From the NCBI RefSeq assembly GCF_001427305.1, contig NZ_LMFZ01000002.1:124001-188000 (forward strand): a stretch of DNA of 64,000 nt, written 5' to 3'. Of the stretch, positions 44,701 through 52,372 are shown one piece after another (positions within the stretch are counted from its first letter, which is position 1; each line of letters starts with the position of its first letter). This DNA is from Duganella sp. Root1480D1 (lineage in GTDB: Bacteria; Pseudomonadota; Gammaproteobacteria; Burkholderiales; Burkholderiaceae_D). The notes beneath the pieces were generated by a model, which saw only the letters and a program-made list of their open reading frames with translations, was not told the origin of the DNA and made no database searches. The translations under genes were made by a program, and so were the position numbers.

Positions 44701-44863
44701 CGACGCATCGCCGCTGGGCCATGTGACCATCAGTATCGGCGTAGCGGTACTGGTACCAACCGAAAACAGCCGCCCCGAACAGCTGGTGCGCCTGGCCGAC
44801 GAAGCGCTGTACCGCGCCAAGCAGCGCGGCCGCAACCAGGCCTTGCTGGCGATGGACGAATGA
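41786..44863 (+). CDS. Two-component-type propeller / Y_Y_Y sensor diguanylate cyclase
   Basis: 1025 residues. Signal peptide to about residue 32, then two seven-bladed beta-propellers built from repeats with the WIGTxxGL/WxGT signature (FMWIGTQSNGLYRYDG, VLWIGTEGGVWRWD, RLWIGTSRGLVQLEE), a Y_Y_Y domain (FEIAALHFTEPSQNRYAYQLEGFD-like; IEFAALHF ... YQLEGFDPDWQETD), one membrane segment, a short coiled coil and a GGDEF domain with active GGEEF. RSSD lies five residues before GGEEF, the product-inhibition I-site. Senses a periplasmic ligand and makes cyclic-di-GMP. No EAL domain or kinase is fused. Confidence 0.92.
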   Translation: MNAINARGWHLSRFILLIVLAGSLFAAAAQAAAPSLRFRKLGPLGNDEPSMLSLLQDKRGFMWIGTQSNGLYRYDGYRVTKYRSKGGDLRKLPHDRVAALFEDGHGRLWAGTQDGLARFNPETNDFTAFVASNAPNNGRIIRAIVSDGKDGMWLATWGGLQHFDPGSGKFTIHLHDPARPGSLGGNDLNALAVDDKGGVWAATWPGGLDYLPAGASEFEHRRVDKSQDPNARANIVRALQFDRHGVLWIGTEGGVWRWDSSKPWDTRESVAVPDSRVTSFYFDRDGTLWATTLSAGLLRWDAAAQHFDQYSHNSDDPYSLPGDNLRAMLQDRGGMLWIASFTDGIALVNLSSSGFTRYLPYRLDGRHGRANNALLSLETGPNATVWVGGNLGVGLFDPTKGEVLRRYQADGRPGSMNSNIVYSLYQQPGGPLWVGTANGLNRLDQPGGKFTLVRFGNTASDFINSIAPGKDGVLWLGTGNSLVRYDTLRDRSLLFYHDPQNPDSRSVGGTSVVLEDSKGRVWMGSEFNGGGLDLLDPATGKFRHLRAGGPEGMIDDNVTSLHEDAQGRLWIGTSRGLVQLEETARGGLRLRSHAAAVQHLKTLSIQSDAKGKIWVSTLAGLFRLNPGNGSTQLYTVADGMTDGFTTNASAPGADGKLYFGGVHGMTGVEPEQVRSDSVPPQVAITDIKLFSHSLSEGRFRDQAWLEGPLTAPTGLVLSSQATAFTIEFAALHFTEPSQNRYAYQLEGFDPDWQETDAERRVATYTNLDPGRYVFRVRAANHHGSWSEQAASLDVTITPPFWQTTWFRVAAAAMILGGLWSLYHWRIRRLTRLQAVLEQQVAARTVELEDSNRKLEALSQTDGLTGVSNRRGFDLALEAEWRRAQRTGQPLALSMLDVDYFKKYNDRYGHLAGDATLRAVARLITEHGRRSSDLVARYGGEEFALLSVATAGADAIGVAQTICSELARLQLPHDASPLGHVTISIGVAVLVPTENSRPEQLVRLADEALYRAKQRGRNQALLAMDE

Positions 44864-45060
44864 TACGCATGGACACGCAAGACGACCCCAAGCCGCAACC
44901 GCCGGCCGAACCCGGCCCGGACGACTGCTGCCACAGCGGCTGCACCTGGTGCGTGCTGGACCTGTACTACGAAGACCTGGAACGCTACCGGATTGCTCTT
45001 GCCGCCTGGGAAAAACGCCATGTGAGTGCGCGAACAGAAGGGAAAGCCCGCCGCCGCTAG
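44860..45060 (+). CDS. Small oxidoreductase-like (OXDD) domain protein
   Basis: 66 residues. The core PGPDDCCHSGCTWCVLDLYY and EDLERYRIALAAWEKR matches the short Cys-rich 'oxidoreductase-like, N-terminal' domain, with four clustered cysteines that could bind a metal. Start overlaps the GGDEF gene stop by 4 bases (ATGA); a second ATG three codons later is also possible. Ends 10 bases before the Nramp gene, so the three may share a transcript. Molecular role unknown. Confidence 0.75.
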   Translation: MIRMDTQDDPKPQPPAEPGPDDCCHSGCTWCVLDLYYEDLERYRIALAAWEKRHVSARTEGKARRR

Positions 45061-45070
45061 CATCGGGGGC

Positions 45071-46339
45071 ATGGAACAGCAGAGCCAACAACAATCCTGG
45101 CTGGACAAGCTCGGCCCGGGCCTGATCTCGGGGGCCGCCGACGATGATCCCAGCGGCATCGCCACTTACTCCCAGGCCGGCGCGCAATTCGGCTTGGGCA
45201 TGCTGTGGCTTGGGCTGTTCACTTATCCGCTGATGGTCGGCATCCAGGAAACCAGCGCCCGCATCGGCCGCACCAGCGGGCGCGGGCTGGCCGCCAATAT
45301 GCGGCGCTGCTTCCCGGCCTGGATGCTGTACGCCATGGTCAGCCTGCTGCTGGTCGCCAACACCATCAACATCGCCGCCGACCTGGCCGCCATGGGCGAT
45401 GCGCTGCACCTGGTGGCCGGCGGCAAGGCGCAATGGCATGCCCTGGCCTTCGGCCTGCTGTCGGTGCTGCTGCAAGTCTTCCTCCCCTACCAGCGCTATG
45501 CGCGCCTGCTGAAATGGCTGACGCTGGCGCTGCTGGCCTATGCCGCCACCGTCCTGGTGATCGACGTGCCCTGGCGCGAAGTGGCCAAGCGCACCTTCTC
45601 GCCGCATATCGAGTGGAACAAGCAATACCTGACCACCATGGTGGCGGTGTTCGGCACCACCATCAGTCCCTACCTATTCTTCTGGCAGGCCGCGCAGGAA
45701 GTAGAGGAGCTGCAGGCCGACCCGGAGGCCGAACCGCTCAAGCGCGCGCCGCGCCAGGTGCGCCCGCAATTGCGCCGTATCAAGCTCGATACCGCGATCG
45801 GCATGGGATTTTCCAACCTGGTGGCGTGGTCGATCATGCTGACCACCGCGGTCACGCTGCATGCGCACGGCATCTTCCACGTCGGTTCGTCGGCGCAGGC
45901 AGCGGCCGCATTGCGGCCGATCGCGGGCGAGCTGGCGTTTGCGCTGTTCGGCCTTGGCATCATTGGCACCGGCCTGCTGGCGATTCCCGTGCTGGCCGGT
46001 TCGGCTGCCTACGCCATGGCCGGCGCCTTCAACTGGCGCAGCAGCCTGGAACTGGAACCGCAGGCCGCGCGCAAGTTCTACGCGATCATCGCCGCCGCCA
46101 CGCTGGCCGGAGTCGGCCTTGGTTTCCTGCCGCTGGATCCGATGCGGGCGCTGTTCTGGAGCGCGGTCGTCAACGGCGTGGTGGCGGTGCCGGTAATGGT
46201 GGTGACCATGCTGCTGTCGACCCGGCGCGGGGTGATGGGCCAGGTGGTCCTGTCGCGCCGGCTGCGCGTGCTGGGCTGGTCCTGTACCACAGTCATGGCC
46301 GTGGCTGTTTTGGCCATGTTCGCCAGCATGGTAAGCTAG
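45071..46339 (+). CDS. Nramp-related divalent metal transporter
   Basis: 422 residues, about 11 membrane segments. LGPGLISGAADDDPSGIATYSQAG is the first-helix Nramp motif with the metal-site DPS; the sixth helix reads FGTTISPYLFFWQAAQEVEE, where canonical Nramps have MPH. The loss of the MPH methionine suggests altered metal choice, as in Nramp-related Mg or Al transporters. An earlier in-frame start would overlap the OXDD gene; ATG at 45071 gives the normal N-terminus. Confidence 0.88.
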   Translation: MEQQSQQQSWLDKLGPGLISGAADDDPSGIATYSQAGAQFGLGMLWLGLFTYPLMVGIQETSARIGRTSGRGLAANMRRCFPAWMLYAMVSLLLVANTINIAADLAAMGDALHLVAGGKAQWHALAFGLLSVLLQVFLPYQRYARLLKWLTLALLAYAATVLVIDVPWREVAKRTFSPHIEWNKQYLTTMVAVFGTTISPYLFFWQAAQEVEELQADPEAEPLKRAPRQVRPQLRRIKLDTAIGMGFSNLVAWSIMLTTAVTLHAHGIFHVGSSAQAAAALRPIAGELAFALFGLGIIGTGLLAIPVLAGSAAYAMAGAFNWRSSLELEPQAARKFYAIIAAATLAGVGLGFLPLDPMRALFWSAVVNGVVAVPVMVVTMLLSTRRGVMGQVVLSRRLRVLGWSCTTVMAVAVLAMFASMVS

Positions 46340-46344
46340 CGCGC

Positions 46345-46677
46345 ATGAACAAACGACACTTCCTGCTGGCCCTTGCTGCCGCAATCGCCCTCCCCGCCCT
46401 GCCTGCGCTGGCCGCCGAGCCGCGCCCGTTCCCGCCGAACGCCAAGCGCGGCAAGATGAGCTTCGGTTATGTTCCCGACATCGCCATCGACGGCAAGCTG
46501 CGCCAGCTCTCGCCGGCCGCACGCATCTACAGCGATGAAAACCTGACCGTGGTGCCTGCATCGCTGGCGGAGCAGACCTTCATCGTCAACTACACCGAAG
46601 ACATGGATGGCAATGTCAACCTTGTCTGGATCCTGACGCCGGAAGAAGCACGCCTGCCGGCCCCCAACCAGCGCTGA
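46345..46677 (+). CDS. Small exported protein of unknown function
   Basis: 110 residues with signal peptide MNKRHFLLALAAAIALPALPALAA. The mature part is short and beta-rich (GKMSFGYVPDIAIDGKLRQLSPAARIY, FIVNYTEDMDGNVNLVWIL). Begins 5 bases after the Nramp stop and ends 3 bases before the solute-binding gene. The surrounding longer frame that contains it is antisense/out-of-frame noise over the Nramp gene. No family recognised; likely periplasmic. Confidence 0.7.
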   Translation: MNKRHFLLALAAAIALPALPALAAEPRPFPPNAKRGKMSFGYVPDIAIDGKLRQLSPAARIYSDENLTVVPASLAEQTFIVNYTEDMDGNVNLVWILTPEEARLPAPNQR

Positions 46678-46680
46678 CCC

Positions 46681-47487
46681 ATGCCGCGGCGCCGCCTTGC
46701 CCTCGCCCTGCTGCTTGCCGTGGCGCCGGCCGGCGCCGACACCATCGTCAAGGCCTATAACAGTTACCGCGGGCCGCCCTACGTCGATGGCAAGGGCGGC
46801 CTGGCATCCGAACTGGTGCGCTATGTGAACCTCAAGCTGGAAGGACGCTACACGCTGCAACTGGTGTCGCTGCAGCGCCGCCAGCTCAACCAGTTGATGG
46901 AGGCATCAGCCGGCTTCGACGGCGTGGCGCTGTTCCTGTCGCCAGCCTTCATTGGCGACGTGCCGCGCAAGCGTTTTCACTGGAGCCCGCCCTTCCTGGA
47001 CGACAGCAATGCCATCGTGTCGCGCATCGATAACCCGGTACGCTACGAAGGCCCCGCTTCATTGGTCGGACTGCGCTTTGCAGGCATCTACGGCAACCGC
47101 TATCCCGGCATCGACGAATATGTCGGCAAGAGCCTGGTGCGCACCAATGCGCCCGATGCCATGAGCAACCTGCGCAAGCTGGTGGCCGGCCAGGCTGATT
47201 TCACCGTGATGCCACGCAGCTCGTTCCGCTACCTGCGGCGCCAGATGGACAGGGAAAAGCTGCCCGTGGGCCAATTGCAAGTGGGCGACAAGCCCTTCAG
47301 CCAGTTCGGCCGCCATTTCGTGCTGGCGCATGATGCGGGAAAGCTGGCAGCAGAACTGGACAAGATCGCAGCCGCCATGCCTTGTGACCGCGCGTGGCGC
47401 AGCATTGCGCTGCACTACCAATTTACCGTCCCTGACGCTGCCGCTTGCCGCCGAAACGCCACGCCACGCGAAACTGCTAGGCCTTGA
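46681..47487 (+). CDS. Periplasmic solute-binding (family 3-like) protein
   Basis: 268 residues with a short signal peptide (MPRRRLALALLLAVAPAGA). TIVKAYNSYRGPPYVDGKGGLASELVRYVN and LRFAGIYGNRYPGIDEYVG follow the bilobed solute-binding pattern of amino-acid-type binding proteins and of sensor-type homologues. No permease or ATPase adjoins, so it may be an orphan receptor rather than an ABC component. Its end overlaps the convergent esterase by 11 bases. Confidence 0.75.
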   Translation: MPRRRLALALLLAVAPAGADTIVKAYNSYRGPPYVDGKGGLASELVRYVNLKLEGRYTLQLVSLQRRQLNQLMEASAGFDGVALFLSPAFIGDVPRKRFHWSPPFLDDSNAIVSRIDNPVRYEGPASLVGLRFAGIYGNRYPGIDEYVGKSLVRTNAPDAMSNLRKLVAGQADFTVMPRSSFRYLRRQMDREKLPVGQLQVGDKPFSQFGRHFVLAHDAGKLAAELDKIAAAMPCDRAWRSIALHYQFTVPDAAACRRNATPRETARP

Positions 47488-48361
47488 CCAGGCTGTCGAT
47501 AAAAGCTTGCACCGCGCTGGTGTAGGCACTATCGGAGCCGAGCTGCAGGTTGATTTCGCGGTGGCTCCTGGCCTGTTCCAGTACTTCGGCGCGGCTGCCG
47601 CTGTCACGCAGGCGCTGCGCGAAATCGTGGGCCTGGCGGCAGGAACTGTCACGCTGGCTGGAACACACCAGCAGCATCGGTTGCGCGCCCGGTTGCAGCG
47701 CGTGGGCCGGCGACACTTTGCGCCAGAAGGCCGGATCACTGCCAAACGCTTCGTCGTACAAGCGCATGTGGCGGTGCTCCATGATCTCCGGCACATCCAG
47801 TGCGCCGCTATCGAGGGCGATGGTGCCGAGCCAGCGGCTGCCGGCCGCCAGCGACGGCTGGGCCGACAGCAGCGCCACCAGGTGCGCGCCTGCCGAATGC
47901 CCCATCAGGATGAAGCGGCGCGGGTCGCCGCCCCAGCTGGCGGCCTTGCCTTGGGCGGCAGCCAGCGCCAGCGCCACGTCTTGTGCCTGCGCCAGCGGAT
48001 CGGCATCGGGCAACATGCGGTAATTGATCGAGATGACCAGGTAGCCGCGGCCGGTGAAATAAGGCACCTTGTTCTCCACCACGGCTGTTTCAGCCTTGCC
48101 GCCGGTACGCCAGCCGCCGCCGTGCACCATGAAGATGACCGGCGCATTGGCCGCCGCCTGCGCGGGCAGGTAGACGTCGAAGCGCTGGCGCGGATCGCTG
48201 CCGTAGGGGATGTCGCGCAAGGCTTTGCCAGGGACGGCGTCACGCGCGTTGCGTGCCGCCTGCCGTTCCAGCAGCCGGTCGCGCAAGGGACCGGCGTTGG
48301 CGGCGGGAGTGGTGGCGCCCAGCACAATGGCCAGGACGCCGGCGGGGATTCGGTGCCGCAT
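47477..48361 (-). CDS. Exported alpha/beta hydrolase (BD-FAE/carboxylesterase-like)
   Basis: 294 residues. Signal peptide MRHRIPAGVLAIVLGATTPAANA. Esterase marks: oxyanion motif HGGGW, nucleophile GHSAGA, later Asp/His region. Close to the BD-FAE/hormone-sensitive-lipase clan that includes feruloyl esterases. The ATG at 48361 has a strong AGGAGG site 5-6 bases ahead; the longer upstream frame is not used. Substrate unknown. Confidence 0.88.
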   Translation of the reverse strand: MRHRIPAGVLAIVLGATTPAANAGPLRDRLLERQAARNARDAVPGKALRDIPYGSDPRQRFDVYLPAQAAANAPVIFMVHGGGWRTGGKAETAVVENKVPYFTGRGYLVISINYRMLPDADPLAQAQDVALALAAAQGKAASWGGDPRRFILMGHSAGAHLVALLSAQPSLAAGSRWLGTIALDSGALDVPEIMEHRHMRLYDEAFGSDPAFWRKVSPAHALQPGAQPMLLVCSSQRDSSCRQAHDFAQRLRDSGSRAEVLEQARSHREINLQLGSDSAYTSAVQAFIDSLVKA

Positions 48362-48395
48362 GCTGCCTCCTTTTAGCGAGGCAACGCGGGCTGCC

Positions 48396-49295
48396 TCAGA
48401 TGTAATAGATTGCTGCTGCTGCGCCGATGATAAGGCCAAACTTGGTGACCTTGTAGACGGTCTTGTTCCAGGCCTTGAAGGCACGGCGGTACTTGCCGGC
48501 GTAGAAGGACACGCGGAACAGCTTCGACACCAGGCCGACCTGGTCGCCCTGCTCGTTGGGCGAAGCGGCGGCAGTCATCATGGTACGGCCGAGGAAGCGG
48601 TTGATTGCCTGCGCCCAGCGATAGCGCATCGGGCGTTCCACGTCGCAGAACAGGATGATGCGGTCGCTCTCGGAACCGTTGATGGCCCAGTGGATATAGG
48701 TTTCGTCAAAGATCACGCCCTGGCCGTCACGCCAGCTATGGCGCTCGCCATCGACGTCGATGAAGCAGCGGTCGTCGTTCGGCGTGGCCAGGCCCAGGTG
48801 GTAGCGCAGCGAACCGGCGAACGGGTCGCGGTGGGGATTGAGCTTGCCGCCCGGCGGCAGTTCGGCAAACATGGCGGCCTTCACCGACGGGATCGCAGCC
48901 AGCAGCGCATAGGTCTGCGGGCACAGTTCCTGCGCCGATGGATGGCTGGCGTTGTACCACTTCAGGTAAAAACGCTTCCAGCCGTTCTTGAAGAAGGAGT
49001 TGAAGCCGGCGTCGTCGTTCTTTTCCGAAGCCTTGATCTTCTGCAGGCGCAGCAGGTTTTCCGCCTCGGCGCGGATCACTTGCCAGTTGTCTTCCAGCGA
49101 TTTCAGTTCCTTGAAGGTGTCAACCGGCAGGTATGGCGTGGATGGCACGCGCGAAAACCAGTGCATGAAGATATTGATCGGGGCCATGAACGACGAGTGG
49201 TCGAACAGTTGACGGCCGATCGGGAGACGTACCTTGCCACGGAAGTGGATATGCAGCACGGACAGGAGGTAAAAACCGACAACAGCCCATTTCAT
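48396..49295 (-). CDS. lpxO: Lipid A hydroxylase LpxO-type (Asp/Asn beta-hydroxylase family)
   Basis: 299 residues. N-terminal membrane anchor (AVVGFYLLSVLHIHF), then the Fe(II)/2-oxoglutarate oxygenase core with HRDPFAGSLRYHLGL, iron ligands His-x-Asp and FDETYIHWAING. LpxO 2-hydroxylates an acyl chain of lipid A at the inner membrane. A second hydrophobic stretch ends the protein (FGLIIGAAAAIYYI). Divergent from a methyltransferase; 34 bases before the esterase start. Confidence 0.88.
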   Translation of the reverse strand: MKWAVVGFYLLSVLHIHFRGKVRLPIGRQLFDHSSFMAPINIFMHWFSRVPSTPYLPVDTFKELKSLEDNWQVIRAEAENLLRLQKIKASEKNDDAGFNSFFKNGWKRFYLKWYNASHPSAQELCPQTYALLAAIPSVKAAMFAELPPGGKLNPHRDPFAGSLRYHLGLATPNDDRCFIDVDGERHSWRDGQGVIFDETYIHWAINGSESDRIILFCDVERPMRYRWAQAINRFLGRTMMTAAASPNEQGDQVGLVSKLFRVSFYAGKYRRAFKAWNKTVYKVTKFGLIIGAAAAIYYI

Positions 49296-49395
49296 TGCGA
49301 AACCTCGGAAAGATCCAAACCTGCGATTCTACCGCAGTCTGCAAAGTGAGTATTTGTGAATATCGCAACAATGTAAGCATGCTATCGTGGCGCGC

Positions 49396-50232
49396 ATGAC
49401 TTGTATTATTTGCTACGCCCCATTGAAGACCGGCCTCTCAGGCTGGCATCGTACCTGCCCTGGCTGCGCCTACGAAGGCGCAGCCCATGCATCCGCACAC
49501 GCCGCCGTCGACGAAGACCTGCGCGAAGCGTCCCTCAATTCACTGCGCCAGGAAAACTGCTGCACCATCGTCGCCCTTACCCGCCAGTTCGCGGCGCCGC
49601 GCGCCAACACCCTGCTAGACGTGGGTAGCGCCCATGGCTGGTTCCTGGAAGCGGCATCGCGCGCTTTCGATGTGCTGGGCGTGGAGCCCGATGAAGTGCT
49701 GGCGCGACAAGCCGCGGCGCGCGGACTGCCGGTGCGCATTGGCTACTTCCCGCAAGCGCTGGCTGAGGAGGAACAGTTCGACATTATCGTGCTGAACGAA
49801 GTGATCGAACATATTCCCGACATCCGTGCCGCCCTGCGCGACTGCCACCAGCGCCTGGCGCCGGACGGTACCCTGGTGCTCAACCTGCCGAGCAGCCGCG
49901 GGCTGTGCTACCGGCTGTCCAAGCTGTTCGCCCGCTTCGGCCTGCACGGCCCGTTCGACCGGCTGTGGCAGAAGGGCATGCCATCGCCGCACGTGCATTA
50001 CTTTAATCCGGCCAATCTCACCAGGCTGGTGGAGCGCGAAGGTTTCAGCCTGCGCCACAGCACCGAACTGGCTGCAGTGAAGAAGGAAGGCATGTGGCGC
50101 TGGATGACGGTGTTCGGCCAGATCCATCCGCTCAAGTCGCCGCTGCGCTACCTTGGCATGCGCTGGGTGGTGCTGCCGCTGATGCGGCTCTTCCCCAGCG
50201 ATGTCATGGTTTGCATCTACCGCAAGCGCTAG
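49396..50232 (+). CDS. Class I SAM-dependent methyltransferase with N-terminal Cys motif
   Basis: 278 residues. The start CIICYAPL and CPGCAYEGA give a four-Cys zinc-ribbon-like pair, then a Rossmann methyltransferase with LLDVGSAHGWFLEAA, DVLGVEPDE and FDIIVLNEVIEHIPD. The fold class (methyltransf_23 type) often acts on sugars or lipids in envelope pathways. ATG at 49396; a GTG three codons earlier is possible. Target unknown. Confidence 0.82.
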   Translation: MTCIICYAPLKTGLSGWHRTCPGCAYEGAAHASAHAAVDEDLREASLNSLRQENCCTIVALTRQFAAPRANTLLDVGSAHGWFLEAASRAFDVLGVEPDEVLARQAAARGLPVRIGYFPQALAEEEQFDIIVLNEVIEHIPDIRAALRDCHQRLAPDGTLVLNLPSSRGLCYRLSKLFARFGLHGPFDRLWQKGMPSPHVHYFNPANLTRLVEREGFSLRHSTELAAVKKEGMWRWMTVFGQIHPLKSPLRYLGMRWVVLPLMRLFPSDVMVCIYRKR

Positions 50233-50242
50233 GCGCTGGTCG

Positions 50243-51229
50243 TCAGGCGCTGCGCCACAGCGCCAGCGCTTCCTGCGCCACCAGTTCCGGACGCTCCTCC
50301 GGCCAGAACAATTTGCTTCCTTCGATGCGGCGCACGCCCTTGCTGTTGCCGAAAGCCTGCTCAAGATAGTCGGCGCCGCGCAGCGGGAAGATTTCGTCCG
50401 CCATGCCCCACAACACGCGCACCGGCGCCGTGCTGGCTTTCAGGGCCGGCTTGATGCCGTGCAGGGCGTTGCGTTCCAGCGCAGTGATGTAACCGTGCAG
50501 GCGCTGCGGGTTGTCGACCAGCGGGCGCAGGTAGGTTTCAAAGACTTCGTCCGCCAGTGCGGCTGGGCGGGCGTAGCAGATGCCGCCCAAACCTTCGGCG
50601 GAACGGGCCTTTTCCTTGTCGGCCAGCCAGGGCGCCAGCCACTCCTGCGCGAACCTGCCTCGCTTGGCCAGGTCGATCACCGGCAGCATGGCCGGCGGCG
50701 GGCAGTCGAGTTCCGTGTCGCAGTTCGCCAGCAGCAGGCTGCGCACGCGCTCCGGGTGCAGCACGAGGAATAACTGGGCCACGGCGCCGCCGCTGTCGCT
50801 GGCAACCACGTCGACCTGTTCGATCCCCAGTTTGTCGAGCAGTTCGGCCAGCATGGCGACCTGGCCTTCCGGATCGAGCCTGGCTCCAGGCACCGGCTCG
50901 CTGTGGCCAAGGCCGAGGAAGTCGGGCGCGATGCAGCGGCGATGCGGCGCCAGGCGTGCTACCGCGCCACGCCATTGGAAGCTGTTCAGCGGCAGGCCAT
51001 GCAGGAACAGCGCCGCCTGCGGGCCGCGGCCGCGCTCCACCACCGCCACGCGTCCGGCGCTGGTTGCAACGAAGCGCCGCGCAGCCTGCCAGCGCCTGGC
51101 ATCGCGCGCCGCCTCGGCCCTCAATGCCGCATCGTGCGGCGTCAATCCGAGGCCGGCAAACGCCGACCCAGCCGATGCGGTGAGCGCGGCGGCGGCAAAA
51201 CCCAATTTCAGAAAATCACGGCGGATCAT
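50243..51229 (-). CDS. Tat-exported alpha/beta hydrolase
   Basis: 328 residues. MIRRDFLKLGFAAAALTASAGSAFA is a twin-arginine signal. Core resembles haloalkane dehalogenase/epoxide hydrolase-type enzymes: FLHGLPLNSFQWRG, APDFLGLGHSEP, nucleophile region ASDSGG (Asp or Ser at the elbow), and a C-terminal acid. AGGAGAGG ribosome site before ATG 51229. Divergent from the XRE/MmyB regulator, with a perfect 17-base palindrome between, so it is the likely target of that regulator. Confidence 0.82.
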   Translation of the reverse strand: MIRRDFLKLGFAAAALTASAGSAFAGLGLTPHDAALRAEAARDARRWQAARRFVATSAGRVAVVERGRGPQAALFLHGLPLNSFQWRGAVARLAPHRRCIAPDFLGLGHSEPVPGARLDPEGQVAMLAELLDKLGIEQVDVVASDSGGAVAQLFLVLHPERVRSLLLANCDTELDCPPPAMLPVIDLAKRGRFAQEWLAPWLADKEKARSAEGLGGICYARPAALADEVFETYLRPLVDNPQRLHGYITALERNALHGIKPALKASTAPVRVLWGMADEIFPLRGADYLEQAFGNSKGVRRIEGSKLFWPEERPELVAQEALALWRSA

Positions 51230-51292
51230 ATTCCTCTCCTTGCAGGCAGGTTTCGATGGGATGCATGATCGGTCCGCACAAGACACGAAGCA

Positions 51293-51309
51293 ATGACCTC
51301 CGAGGTCAT
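51293..51309. promoter_or_regulatory. 17-base palindromic operator between hydrolase and XRE regulator
   Basis: ATGACCTC, C, GAGGTCAT: perfect 8-base arms around one base. It lies 64 bases from the hydrolase start and 36 bases from the regulator start, the expected place for a site controlling both divergent promoters. Confidence 0.65.
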
Positions 51310-51344
51310 GGAAGCGCAGCACAAAACCTTGTTAATATCGCCAC

Positions 51345-52187
51345 ATGAACGCAAACCCGACTCCGATCGCCCATGTCGGCGCCCTGCTGCGCGAGTGGCG
51401 CTCCGCCCGCCGCCTGAGCCAGATGGACCTGGCGCTGGACGCCGGCCTCTCGACGCGCCATTTGAGCTGCATTGAAACCGGCAAGGCCCAGCCCAGCCGC
51501 GACGTCCTGGCGCGCATCGCCGACACGCTGGAGATGACCCTGCGCGACCGCAACTCGCTGCTGGTGGCGGCTGGCTACGCCCCGCGCTACACGGAATCCG
51601 CCCTGGCCAACCCGGAGCTGGCGCCGATGCGGCGCGCAATCGACGCGATGCTGAAGCAGCAGGAACCCTACCCTGCCTTCCTGATGAACCGCCACTGGGA
51701 TATCGTGCTTGCCAACGACGCCGCCATCCGCATGAACCGCTGGCTGCTGGGCGGCCGCGACAGCCCGCACCGCAACATTCTGCGCCACGCCTTCGACCCG
51801 CAGGACTTGCGCGCGGTACTGGTGAACTGGGAAGAAATCGCTGGTACCCTGCTGGCTCACCTGCACAAGCTGGTCGCAACCACGCCCAACGACGCCAAAG
51901 CACGCGCCCTGCTCGACGAAGTCCTCGCCTATCCCGGCGTGCCGGAGAAATGGCGCCAACGCGACCTGCGTGCGGTACCGGCGCCGCTGCTTGAAACCGT
52001 GTTCCAGCGGGACGGCCAGCGCGTGGCGTTCTTTTCCACCATTACCACCTTTGGCACCCCGCGCGACGTCACGCTGGAAGAACTGCACATCGAATCGTGC
52101 TTCCCAGCCGACGAGGCCAGCGCCGCGTTCTGCCGTGAACTGGCAGGGAGGGCGCCTCGGGGCAGTTCGATGGCGGCAGCTCGATAG
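51345..52187 (+). CDS. XRE-family regulator with MmyB-like ligand domain
   Basis: 280 residues. N-terminal helix-turn-helix (ALLREWRSARRLSQMDLALDAGLSTRHLSCIETGKAQPS) spans about residues 13-50; the C-terminal part (PYPAFLMNRHWDIVLANDAA, NILRHAFDPQD, FFSTITTFGTPRDVTLEELHIE) is the MmyB-like PAS-type ligand-binding domain that can bind small hydrophobic compounds. Divergent from the Tat hydrolase and most likely binds the palindrome at 51293. Confidence 0.92.
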   Translation: MNANPTPIAHVGALLREWRSARRLSQMDLALDAGLSTRHLSCIETGKAQPSRDVLARIADTLEMTLRDRNSLLVAAGYAPRYTESALANPELAPMRRAIDAMLKQQEPYPAFLMNRHWDIVLANDAAIRMNRWLLGGRDSPHRNILRHAFDPQDLRAVLVNWEEIAGTLLAHLHKLVATTPNDAKARALLDEVLAYPGVPEKWRQRDLRAVPAPLLETVFQRDGQRVAFFSTITTFGTPRDVTLEELHIESCFPADEASAAFCRELAGRAPRGSSMAAAR

Positions 52188-52239
52188 GACCAGGCGTGCT
52201 GGCTAAGCGGGACGGCACCGCAGTCCTGCGCCAGGCAGG

Positions 52240-52359
52240 GTGAACGGCTACATCCAGGTTCGCGCGGAGAGCCTGGAAGCTGCGTATCGCTTCCTGGCCG
52301 GCAATCCAACTTACGAGGCAGGCGGCACGGTCGAAGTGCGCGAGCTCCTGCGCTCGTAA
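52240..52359 (+). pseudogene. C-terminal remnant of a YciI-like (YCII) protein
   Basis: A 39-codon frame encodes VNGYIQVRAESLEAAYRFLAG and ends GGTVEVRELLRS before TAA. This is the final strand-helix-strand of small YciI-like/dimeric alpha-beta barrel proteins, whose full length is about 90-100 residues. The upstream sequence (52188-52239) shows no matching N-terminal half in any frame. Probably a decayed gene following the regulator. Confidence 0.45.
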
Positions 52360-52372
52360 ATTGGCGAGCGGC

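Noticed and set aside
43754..45625. 623-residue reverse open frame across the GGDEF gene and Nramp start
   Set aside because: Spans two clear forward genes, low-complexity composition, no motifs.
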